Origin: SFHK01 sp045538305
GTDB lineage: Bacteria; Bacillota; Clostridia; Christensenellales; Aristaeellaceae
DNA: 47,095 bases
Assembly: GCA_045538305.1 (NCBI GenBank)
Contig: JAZSRC010000026.1
Location: 1-47,095, forward strand
Direction of reading: 5' to 3'
The stretch's first letter is position 1; each line of letters starts with the position of its first letter. The translations under genes and the position numbers were made by a program. This document shows positions 25,255-32,446 of this stretch, piece after piece. A model generated the notes under the pieces. That model made no database searches and was not told the origin of the DNA. It saw nothing but the letters and a program-made list of their open reading frames with translations.

Positions 25255-25269
25255 TCTTTTATACCGCGA

Positions 25270-26481
25270 TTACAGAAAGCGTGAAAACTCACCGGTTTTT
25301 ACGTTTACTCGGTATAGTTCATAGGCAGAATTCAGGCAGTAAACATACTCGCCAATCGCGGCGATACGGCAGCCATAGGAGTATGCGTCATAGTCAAGCG
25401 GCATGATGCGGACGCCGCTGCCGCTTTCAAACAGATCCTTCCTGTATATACCGTAGGAATCGTCGTAGTTGATAGTATCGTCATAAAACACGGTATCGGA
25501 AGCGCTTCCCATAAAGTACAGCGTGCTGTCTTTCAGCACGGATTGCACGTAGTTTTGCTCGATGGCCAGCAGTTCCTCTTTCCCGTCCGGATACAGGCGA
25601 ATGAGATGAGAAGCGACAAAATCTCCTTCACTGTCGGACAGGGAAACCAGAATGCATTCGCCGTCGGGGATCACTGCCTGTGTGATGTGATAGAATTCGC
25701 CAAGATCGTTTTTGTAGGGGAAGTCGGGCTCGATAAATGCATTCTCGAAGCTTGAAAGTACTTCGCCGTTCAGTGAAAGGATGGAATAGTTTACAAAGTT
25801 ATAGGCGTATACGGTGTCGGCATATCCGCCGGCAAGATATATCCTGTCATCCTTAACGGCCATAGAAGCGATGGAATTTCCGATTACGCCTGTAAGAGGC
25901 TGGAGGTTTTCGCCGTTTATATCCATTTTGAAAAGGGCAATACCTGATTCATAATAGCCGGTTGCGCTATAAGTTTCGTCGCCCTCCATATCCCAATCTG
26001 CGGTGCATACATATTCGCCGCCCTGATTTGTGTTGGAAAGGAAGAAGATTTCGCCATTATAGACGGTGAAATCCTTGTAACCGACGTAGGCGTCAATCAG
26101 GAGAGTATCATAGCTTTCGCTGATGAAATCGTATACATAGCCAACGTGCCTGGCGTCTTGAATGACTTGATATTCGCTTCCGTCCGGATTCATGGAAACC
26201 GGAACCTGGGATACAACGTGCATGTCGCCAAAATCATCCATGTCATATTGGTTGGCAAGATAGTATACTTTTCCGTCATACAGCTGCAGCATGGCTGCGC
26301 GGTCGGATGATATTTTCTGCATGTTGTTCCCGTCTTCTCCAACCTTCCAGATGCCGTCGTCAAGAGCAATCAGGAGAGAGGTGTCATCAAGTCTGCACAT
26401 GAAGCCGTCGTTTTCTTCACCGACAGCATAAATACAGCCGGTCAGTAGGAGGACAATCACCAGAAGAATCAGTTTTTTCAT
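25270..26481 (-). CDS. Lipoprotein with DUF5050-like beta-propeller
   Basis: A surface lipoprotein of 403 aa. The signal peptide ends in a lipobox, LLLTGC (Cys16). The rest is a repeated WD/kelch-like pattern of short beta blades: DDGIWKVGEDGNNMQKISSD, GKVYYLANQYD, ALFKMDINGENLQPLTGV, DDRIYLAGGY, STLYFMGSASD, EYVYCLNSAYELYRVNV. This matches the DUF5050/prolow-density-receptor-like propeller seen in Clostridia surface proteins. No enzyme motif. It is monocistronic and convergent with the acetate kinase-like gene. Role unknown; perhaps polysaccharide or peptide binding. Confidence 0.78.
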   Translation of the reverse strand: MKKLILLVIVLLLTGCIYAVGEENDGFMCRLDDTSLLIALDDGIWKVGEDGNNMQKISSDRAAMLQLYDGKVYYLANQYDMDDFGDMHVVSQVPVSMNPDGSEYQVIQDARHVGYVYDFISESYDTLLIDAYVGYKDFTVYNGEIFFLSNTNQGGEYVCTADWDMEGDETYSATGYYESGIALFKMDINGENLQPLTGVIGNSIASMAVKDDRIYLAGGYADTVYAYNFVNYSILSLNGEVLSSFENAFIEPDFPYKNDLGEFYHITQAVIPDGECILVSLSDSEGDFVASHLIRLYPDGKEELLAIEQNYVQSVLKDSTLYFMGSASDTVFYDDTINYDDSYGIYRKDLFESGSGVRIMPLDYDAYSYGCRIAAIGEYVYCLNSAYELYRVNVKTGEFSRFL

Positions 26482-26661
26482 GTCGGTAATTCCTTTCCGT
26501 TTAGTATATTCCTTAGACTGGAAATGAAATGCAATTGTTCCGAAAATGCAGTTCGGGATCAGGGGATATCAATATTGTAATCGCTTTTTCATGCGATTGC
26601 AACATCCGTGACATGTATACATCATCAAAAAATTTCGATGGGAATTAGTTTCATAAAGGTA

Positions 26662-26690
26662 TGGACTTTACGTTTGAAGTATGCTATACT
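26662..26690 (+). promoter_or_regulatory. Promoter of ireB
   Basis: TGGACT (26662-26667), 17-bp spacer, TATACT (26685-26690), 39 nt before the ATG. Confidence 0.65.
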
Positions 26691-26728
26691 ATATAAGCGT
26701 ATATTATTGTCCGGGAAGGCGGTGTACC

Positions 26729-26998
26729 ATGAGCGAGAAGATGGGCGAGACCAGGCTTTTTTCCGTACCGACGGAAACACCCGAATCAGCCGAAGATATT
26801 ATTCATTATGTATACCAGGCGCTGAAGGCTAAGGGGCATGATCCCATCATGCAGATGGTAGGGTACATCATCTCCGGCGATCCCACTTACATTACCAGCT
26901 TTAATAATGCCCGTTCGCTGATCAAACGCGTGGAGCGCGATGAAATTCTGGAGGAATTCGTTCGCTTCTATGTTGAGCAGCACGAAAAGGGCGTATGA
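26729..26998 (+). CDS. ireB: IreB-family regulatory phosphoprotein (UPF0297)
   Basis: A small cytoplasmic protein of 89 aa. IreB is the substrate of the PASTA kinase IreK in enterococci and affects cephalosporin tolerance. Family signature: YVYQALKAKGHDPIMQMVGY, IISGDPTYITSFNNARSLIK and ERDEILEEFVRFYVEQH. The N-terminus carries several Thr and Ser (ETRLFSVPTETPES) where phosphorylation occurs in homologues. It lies directly before ruvX, the conserved order in Bacillota. ATG 26729 is 15-20 nt behind a weak AAGGCGG. Confidence 0.92.
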   Translation: MSEKMGETRLFSVPTETPESAEDIIHYVYQALKAKGHDPIMQMVGYIISGDPTYITSFNNARSLIKRVERDEILEEFVRFYVEQHEKGV

Positions 26999-27017
26999 CC
27001 GTATCGGGTGCATTGTG

Positions 27018-27045
27018 TAAACCCGGCGCTTATGTGCCGGGTTTA
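27018..27045 (+). terminator. Hairpin between ireB and ruvX-DUF1292
   Basis: TAAACCCGGC pairs with GCCGGGTTTA, then TTTCTT. Likely partial termination that lowers the expression of the downstream gene. Confidence 0.72.
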
Positions 27046-27062
27046 TTTCTTCGGAGGGGCAT

Positions 27063-27824
27063 ATGATCAAGCGTGTATTGGCGTTGGATGTAGGCGATAA
27101 GCGCATTGGCGTTGCGGTATCGGATTTACTGGGAATAACTGCTCAGGGTGTGGAGACCATATTCACCAAGGGTATGGAAAACGATATAAAGCGTGTAATG
27201 GAGCTTTCCGCTCAGTATGATACCGACAGAATCCTGGTGGGCAATCCCGTTCGCTTAAGCGGCGAAGCGGGTCAACAGGCTGCAAAGGCACATGCATTTG
27301 CCGAAAGACTGGAGCAAAACGGGCTTACCGTTCAATTCTGGGACGAAAGGCTCACCTCCGTTAGTGCCGAGCGCGTTTTGATCGACGCGGGCGTTCGCAG
27401 GGACAACCGCAAAAAGGTAATCGATATGCTGGCTGCCACTTATATTCTGCAATCCTTTATGGATGCGGGCGGCTGGGACAGATTTTCGCAAACAAGCCGT
27501 GAAGACGGCGGAAAAGAGGTATATAGACTCATGGAAGGCTACATGGAAATGGACAACATCGTACAGCTTGAGGACGAAAACGGCAAGGAGCTGAACTTTC
27601 AGCACCTGATGACCCTGGAATACAACGGAAATAACTACGTAATTCTTGCTCCCGCCGAGCCTATGGATGATATTTCTGAGGATGAGGCTGTGGTACTTCG
27701 CATCGAAACCGACGATGAGGGCAACGATGTATACGCCACGATCGAGGATGAGGACGAGCTTGAAAACGTATTCAACCGCTATCTTGAAATCGCTGAGAAC
27801 GATGAAGAAAGCGACGAGGAATAA
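27063..27824 (+). CDS. RuvX/YqgF RNase H-fold protein fused to DUF1292
   Basis: A 253-aa fusion. Residues 1-136 are a complete RuvX (YqgF): LALDVGDKRIGVAVSD with the first acidic residue, ILVGNPVRLSGEAG, WDERLTSVSAERVL and DMLAATYILQSFMD. YqgF acts in 16S rRNA 5'-end maturation or Holliday-junction handling. Residues 161-253 are a DUF1292/UPF0473 domain: MDNIVQLEDENGKELNFQHL, YVILAPAEP, VVLRIETDDEGNDVYATIED, ELENVFNRYLEIAEND. In most Bacillota these are separate adjacent genes (ireB-yqgF-UPF0473). Here the linker SREDGGKEVYRLMEGY contains no stop. Internal ATGs at 27531, 27543 and 27549 could also yield free DUF1292, but no strong ribosome site precedes them. Confidence 0.88.
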   Translation: MIKRVLALDVGDKRIGVAVSDLLGITAQGVETIFTKGMENDIKRVMELSAQYDTDRILVGNPVRLSGEAGQQAAKAHAFAERLEQNGLTVQFWDERLTSVSAERVLIDAGVRRDNRKKVIDMLAATYILQSFMDAGGWDRFSQTSREDGGKEVYRLMEGYMEMDNIVQLEDENGKELNFQHLMTLEYNGNNYVILAPAEPMDDISEDEAVVLRIETDDEGNDVYATIEDEDELENVFNRYLEIAENDEESDEE

Positions 27825-27840
27825 ATTAACTGAAAATTGT

Positions 27841-27869
27841 TTGCGTTTTCGATGAAAACGTGATATCCT
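27841..27869 (+). promoter_or_regulatory. Promoter of the T-box leader of pheST
   Basis: TTGCGT (27841-27846), 17-bp spacer, TATCCT (27864-27869), with transcription expected a few bases before the T-box leader. Confidence 0.6.
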
Positions 27870-27879
27870 TGTTGGCATA

Positions 27880-28124
27880 TTGGCGATGAAGGGGAAAAGT
27901 AACCGGAAATGCGTCACCCAAAGAGAGCCTGCGCCATAGGCTGAAAGCGCGGCGGTGAGTTGCCCGGTGAAGTTCGCCCCGGAGCTTCTGCGCTGAAAAC
28001 TTAGTAGGCGCGGACGGAGTCATTCCCGTTAACAGAATGTGAGGCCGGTTGCATACGACCGGTGAACCGGGTGGTACCGCGAGCATTGCTTCGCCCCTGC
28101 TTCTGCAGGGGCGTTTGTATTTTT
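27880..28124 (+). promoter_or_regulatory. T-box riboswitch (Phe) upstream of pheST
   Basis: A tRNA-sensing leader of about 245 nt. Conserved elements: AGAGAG in the distal part of stem I, a probable specifier TTC (27973-27975; Phe) in GGTGAAGTTCGCCCC, and the T-box GGGTGGTACCGCG (28069-28081) that pairs with uncharged tRNA CCA ends. The terminator stem is CGCCCCTGC/GCAGGGGCG (28092-28113) with TTTGTATTTTT after it. Low charged tRNA-Phe would favour the antiterminator and pheST transcription. The Phe specifier fits the downstream genes. Confidence 0.93.
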
Positions 28125-28148
28125 GCCGTATGGAAAGGAAGAGGAACA

Positions 28149-29174
28149 ATGCAGGCAAAGGTTTTGGAAATTACGAACCGCACGCTTGAGGATATGAAAA
28201 GCGTAGCGGATTCGCAGGCGCTGGAAGCGCTTCGCGTGCGCGTGCTGGGAAAAAAGGGCGAGCTTACGTCCATTTTGCGCGGCATGGGACAGGTGGCGCC
28301 GGAAATGCGCCCGAAGGTTGGCCAGTGGGTGAACGAAGCCCGAGAAACAATTGAGAATGCAATTGCCGCGGCTCAGAGCGAAATTGCAAAGCGTGAGAAG
28401 GAAAAGCGCCTTGCCGAGGAAGCGATCGATGTTACGCTTCCCGTAAACGACAGAAGCGCAGGCAGCCTTCATCCGATGACGCTGGTGCTTGAGGAGCTGT
28501 TTGACATCTTCACCGGCATGGGCTTTGAAGCCGTTGAGGGACCTGAGGTAGAATACGACCACTACAACTTCGAGCTTATGAACATTCCCAAGAACCATCC
28601 GGCGCGCGATGCTCAGGATACGTTCTATATTGACGATAATATCGTGCTGCGTACGCATACTTCGCCTGTTCAGGCGCGCATTATGACTACGCGCAAGCCT
28701 CCGATCCGCATTGTAAGCTTTGGCCGCGTATACCGTGCCGATGAAGCGGACGCCACGCATTCCCCGGTTTTCCATCAGCTGGAAGGCCTTGTAATTGATG
28801 AGAACATCTCCATGGGCGATCTGAAGGGCACGCTGGATACCTTTGCCCGCCGCCTGTACGGAGAAGGCGTAACCACGCGCTTCCGCCCGTCCTTCTTCCC
28901 GTTCACCGAGCCGTCGGCCGAAGTTGTTCTGACCTGCGCCGCCTGCCGCGGCAAGGGCTGCCGTATCTGCAAGGACACCGGATGGATCGAGGTTCTTGGC
29001 AGCGGTATGGTAAATCCCAAGGTTCTGGAAATGTGCGGAATCGACAGTAAAAAGTATTCCGGCTTTGCGTTCGGTATGGGCGTAGAGAGACTTGCAAACC
29101 TGAAGTACAACGTGCCGGATATGCGCTACCTGTATGAGAACGATATCCGGTTCCTGAAGCATTTCCGCGGTTAA
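28149..29174 (+). CDS. pheS: Phenylalanyl-tRNA synthetase alpha subunit
   Basis: Catalytic subunit of the alpha2-beta2 enzyme charging tRNA-Phe; 341 aa, usual length. An N-terminal coiled coil (about 1-85) binds tRNA. Class II motifs follow: HPMTLVLEELFDIFTGMGFE (motif 1 region), RTHTSPVQARIM and FGRVYRADEADATHSPVFHQ (motif 2), FRPSFFPFTEPSAEV, and FGMGVERLANLKY (motif 3). ATG 28149 follows GGAAGAGGA by 4-5 nt. The coding region lies downstream of the T-box terminator and is followed by pheT after 14 nt. Confidence 0.97.
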   Translation: MQAKVLEITNRTLEDMKSVADSQALEALRVRVLGKKGELTSILRGMGQVAPEMRPKVGQWVNEARETIENAIAAAQSEIAKREKEKRLAEEAIDVTLPVNDRSAGSLHPMTLVLEELFDIFTGMGFEAVEGPEVEYDHYNFELMNIPKNHPARDAQDTFYIDDNIVLRTHTSPVQARIMTTRKPPIRIVSFGRVYRADEADATHSPVFHQLEGLVIDENISMGDLKGTLDTFARRLYGEGVTTRFRPSFFPFTEPSAEVVLTCAACRGKGCRICKDTGWIEVLGSGMVNPKVLEMCGIDSKKYSGFAFGMGVERLANLKYNVPDMRYLYENDIRFLKHFRG

Positions 29175-29188
29175 GGAGTGATAGCATT

Positions 29189-31579
29189 ATGAAAGCGCCG
29201 ATGAAATGGCTGAACGAATATACCAAGATTGATATGCCCGCAGAGGAATACGCCCGCCGGATGATTATGACGGGTACCGCTGTTGAGGGCTGGGAAAACA
29301 CGTCCAAATTCACTAACGTTGTGGTTGGCTATGTGAAGAGTTGCGAAATGCATCCCGACAGCGATCATCTGCATGTTTGTATGGTGGATGTCGGCGGCGA
29401 AAACGATCTGCAGATTGTTTGCGGCGCTCCGAACGTACACGCCGGCGCATATGTTTGCTGTGCGCTTGAAGGCGCTCAGCTGCCCGGCGGCGTAATCAAG
29501 CATGGCAAAATCCGTGGCGTTGAAAGCTTTGGCATGCTGTGCTCCGGTCCCGAGCTGGATGTGCCCACAGAGCTTTATCCTCATTGCGGAGAAGAAGGGA
29601 TTATCCTTCTTCAGGAACCGATTGCGCCCGGCACCGATGTGCGAGAAGTATTCGGCCTTGGCGACGACGTGATCGAATATGAAATTCTGGCGAACCGTCC
29701 CGACTGCCTCAGCGTATGGGGCGTTGCGCGTGAAAGCGCTACGGTTCTGGGCGAGCATTTTGTGATGCCCGAGATTTCATTCAAGGAAACCGGGAAGGGC
29801 ACGTTTGATGATTATGCAAAGGTCATCGTTGAGGATGAGGTGAACTGCCCCCGTTATTGCGCGCGCGTGATTACCAATGTCAAAATCGGCCCGTCGCCCA
29901 AATGGATGCGCGAGTATCTATACGGCGCAGGCGTGCGCTCCATCAACAACATCGTTGACATTACCAATTTCGTCATGCTTGAAACCGGACATCCCATGCA
30001 TGCATTCGACCTTTCCAAGGTTCGCGAGCAGACCATCGTCGTGCGCCGCGCACACGAGGGCGAGGAACTTACGACCCTCGACGGTAAAACCCATACGCTT
30101 ACGGGCGATATGCTGGTTATTGCCGATAAGGAAAAGGCAACCGGCCTTGCGGGAATTATGGGCGGCGAAGAGAGCGAAATCGTGGAAGACACCGTAAGCG
30201 TGCTGTTTGAGTGCGCGGCGTTTGAACGCGGAAACAACCGCGTAACCGCCCGCTCTCTCGGCATTCGCACCGAGTCCTCCGGTCGTTTTGAAAAGGGCGT
30301 TTGCCCCGAAACGGCGATGCAGGCGCTGGATCGTGCATGTATGCTTGTAGAGCAGCTGGAATGCGGCGATATCGTTCCCGGCGCGTATGACAACTATCCG
30401 AATCCCAAGCCCGTTAAGAGGATTACCGCCAGCTGCGAACGCATCAAGCGTCGCATTGGCGTAGAAATCTCCAACGAAAAGATGGAGGATATTCTGCTGA
30501 GCCTGAATATCGACGTTGCGCTCGATGGCGATACGCTTACCTGTGAAGTTCCCGCATACCGCGTGGACATCGAAGGCGAAGCCGATTTGTCCGAAGAGAT
30601 TCTCCGCCTGTATGGCTATGACGCCATTCCTTCCACCCTTATGAACGGCGTAACGATGGCCGGTAAGCGCCATGAAGCACAGTCTTTCAATGCGGGCGTG
30701 AAGCGCACGCTGGTGGGCATGGGCTTCTATGAAGCGCAGAGCTTCTCCTTTGTATCGCCCAAGTGGATTGAGAAGCTTGGCCTTGCAGCCGACGATCAAA
30801 GACTGAATACCGTTGTCATCCGGAATCCCCTTGGCGAGGATACCTCCGTCATGAGAACTTCTCTTGTGCCCAGCATGCTGAATTCTCTGGCGCTCAACAT
30901 GAATCGCGGCAATAGCGAAGTGAAGCTCATGGAGGTTTCGCCCGTATTCATGCCCGCGAAGAATGAAGGCGAACTGCCTGCCGAAATTCCCACGCTGATT
31001 ATCGCCATGTATGGAAACGGCGCGGATTTCTTCAAGCTGAAGGAGAATGTGTTCTGCCTGCTCGAGCGCTACGGCCTTAAGCCCTATGTAACCGCAGGCG
31101 GCGACGGCTACTACCATCCCGGCCGCAAGGCAACACTTACCCTTCGCGGCGGCAGCGTAAAGCTCGGCCAGATGGGCGAAATTCACCCGGATGTTGCCGA
31201 GGCGTTCAATATGACCGCTCGCGCCTATGTTGCAGAAATCGATATTTCCGCACTCAGAACCTGCGCACTGCCCATCCCGGCAGTGAAGCCGCTTCCGAAG
31301 TTCCCTGCCGTAAGCCGTGATATAGCCCTGGTTGTGGATGAAAAGGTTGCTGCCGGCGATCTGATGGTATGCGTAGAGAAGGCTGCCGGTAAGCTGTGCG
31401 AGGGCGTAAAACTATTTGACGTGTTCCGCGGCGAACGCCTGGGCGAGGGGAAAAAGTCCATGGCATTCTCCATTGCCTTCCGCTCTCCCGATCACACGCT
31501 GACCGAAGCGGAGATTACCGCCGCTATGGAAAAAATCCTTAAAAGTGCCGAAAAGAGCTATGGCGCAGTGATCCGCTGA
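29189..31579 (+). CDS. pheT: Phenylalanyl-tRNA synthetase beta subunit
   Basis: Non-catalytic/editing partner of PheS, 796 aa, full length. Domains in order: N-terminal B1 (MKWLNEYTKIDMP), tRNA-binding EMAP-like domain (VVVGYVKSCEMHPDSDHLHV; QIVCGAPNVHAG), B3/B4 editing domain (VRSINNIVDITNFVMLETGH; MHAFDLSKV; GIMGGEESEI), B5 (RIKRRIGVEISNEKMEDILL), the catalytic-like core, and the C-terminal ferredoxin-like anticodon-binding domain (KFPAVSRDIALVVDE; SFSIAFRSPDHTLTEAE-type end). AAGGAG precedes ATG 29189. Same operon as pheS, controlled by the T-box. Confidence 0.97.
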   Translation: MKAPMKWLNEYTKIDMPAEEYARRMIMTGTAVEGWENTSKFTNVVVGYVKSCEMHPDSDHLHVCMVDVGGENDLQIVCGAPNVHAGAYVCCALEGAQLPGGVIKHGKIRGVESFGMLCSGPELDVPTELYPHCGEEGIILLQEPIAPGTDVREVFGLGDDVIEYEILANRPDCLSVWGVARESATVLGEHFVMPEISFKETGKGTFDDYAKVIVEDEVNCPRYCARVITNVKIGPSPKWMREYLYGAGVRSINNIVDITNFVMLETGHPMHAFDLSKVREQTIVVRRAHEGEELTTLDGKTHTLTGDMLVIADKEKATGLAGIMGGEESEIVEDTVSVLFECAAFERGNNRVTARSLGIRTESSGRFEKGVCPETAMQALDRACMLVEQLECGDIVPGAYDNYPNPKPVKRITASCERIKRRIGVEISNEKMEDILLSLNIDVALDGDTLTCEVPAYRVDIEGEADLSEEILRLYGYDAIPSTLMNGVTMAGKRHEAQSFNAGVKRTLVGMGFYEAQSFSFVSPKWIEKLGLAADDQRLNTVVIRNPLGEDTSVMRTSLVPSMLNSLALNMNRGNSEVKLMEVSPVFMPAKNEGELPAEIPTLIIAMYGNGADFFKLKENVFCLLERYGLKPYVTAGGDGYYHPGRKATLTLRGGSVKLGQMGEIHPDVAEAFNMTARAYVAEIDISALRTCALPIPAVKPLPKFPAVSRDIALVVDEKVAAGDLMVCVEKAAGKLCEGVKLFDVFRGERLGEGKKSMAFSIAFRSPDHTLTEAEITAAMEKILKSAEKSYGAVIR

Positions 31580-31594
31580 TTTACCGATATACGA

Positions 31595-31626
31595 AAAAGA
31601 ACCGCTTCAAACGAGGCGGTTCTTTT
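31595..31626 (+). terminator. Terminator of pheST
   Basis: AAAAGAACCGC pairs with GCGGTTCTTTT; 15 nt after the pheT stop. It also lies 3' of the convergent YdcF-like gene. Confidence 0.88.
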
Positions 31627-31650
31627 ATATGCTTTTTAGGCAATTCGGTT

Positions 31651-32436
31651 TCAGGTAAAATCTCCGCTTATGAAGCCTACCAGAATGGCTGCAAATTCGC
31701 GCAGCATGCCATGGGGAAGGCTCAGCATGGATGTTGCCACCGGAACGGGGTAAAAATCGCGGTCGGTTTGAGAAGAAGCGATCTTCATGGCCCGGTACAT
31801 GTGGTAGTTGTTGGTAACCACGCCGATTTTTGCATCTTCCTTCTCCATCAGGGGAAGGCTTAGCAGGATGTTTTCAAGCGTACTTGTAGACTGATCCTCT
31901 ATGATAATGCGTTCGTCAGCGATTCCGCGCGCTGTAAGTCCGCGTCTTATACATTCGGCTTCGGAAATCCCCTCATCCGGCCCCTGTCCGCCGGATGCGA
32001 CGATGAGTGTATCGGGATTTTCAAGAAGATATTCATAGGCTACGGTTATACGGTTTCGAAGCGCGCCCGATGGACTGGTTCCGTTTACTTTTGCGCCCAG
32101 CACGATGATGTAGTCCAGTGCGTCCGGCGGCGTAGAAAACGCGGCGGATATTACCAAGGCTTCAACGCTGATAAAAAGCACAAGTCCAATGGCAATTGCC
32201 GAATGCATGAGGCGGAGGAGTATTTTTGGAAGCGGAGAAGGTTTTCCGGTTCGGATGGTTCTTCTTACGATGATATAGCGCAGGAAAAACGCAAGGGACA
32301 TAACGAGCCAAAGCCATAACAGCGATTGCGTAAAGCGGACAATGACGCCGTTCATCAGGTAGTATACCATACAGAACACGGACAAAATCAGAAAAATCAG
32401 GTTTACAAAGGAAGACGGCTTTTTTTCCCTTTTCAT
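31651..32436 (-). CDS. YdcF/SanA-family membrane protein (DUF218)
   Basis: A 261-aa membrane protein. Three hydrophobic segments occupy the first ~110 residues (FVNLIFLILSVFCMVYYL; LLWLWLVMSLAFFLRYI; AIAIGLVLFISVEALVIS). The rest is the DUF218 domain: YIIVLGAKVNGTSPSGALRN, LIVASGGQGPDEGISEAEC, IIIEDQSTSTLENILLSLPL and VVTNNYHMYRAMKIA. Relatives (ElyC, SanA, YdcF) act in envelope integrity. It follows the PBP gene by 10 nt on the same strand, supporting a role in cell-wall synthesis. Confidence 0.87.
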   Translation of the reverse strand: MKREKKPSSFVNLIFLILSVFCMVYYLMNGVIVRFTQSLLWLWLVMSLAFFLRYIIVRRTIRTGKPSPLPKILLRLMHSAIAIGLVLFISVEALVISAAFSTPPDALDYIIVLGAKVNGTSPSGALRNRITVAYEYLLENPDTLIVASGGQGPDEGISEAECIRRGLTARGIADERIIIEDQSTSTLENILLSLPLMEKEDAKIGVVTNNYHMYRAMKIASSQTDRDFYPVPVATSMLSLPHGMLREFAAILVGFISGDFT

Positions 32437-32446
32437 TTAGAATACC

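Noticed and set aside
25011..25324. Short open frames within the dispersed repeat
   Set aside because: The two copies contain indels that break the frames, so no protein is conserved; treated as non-coding.
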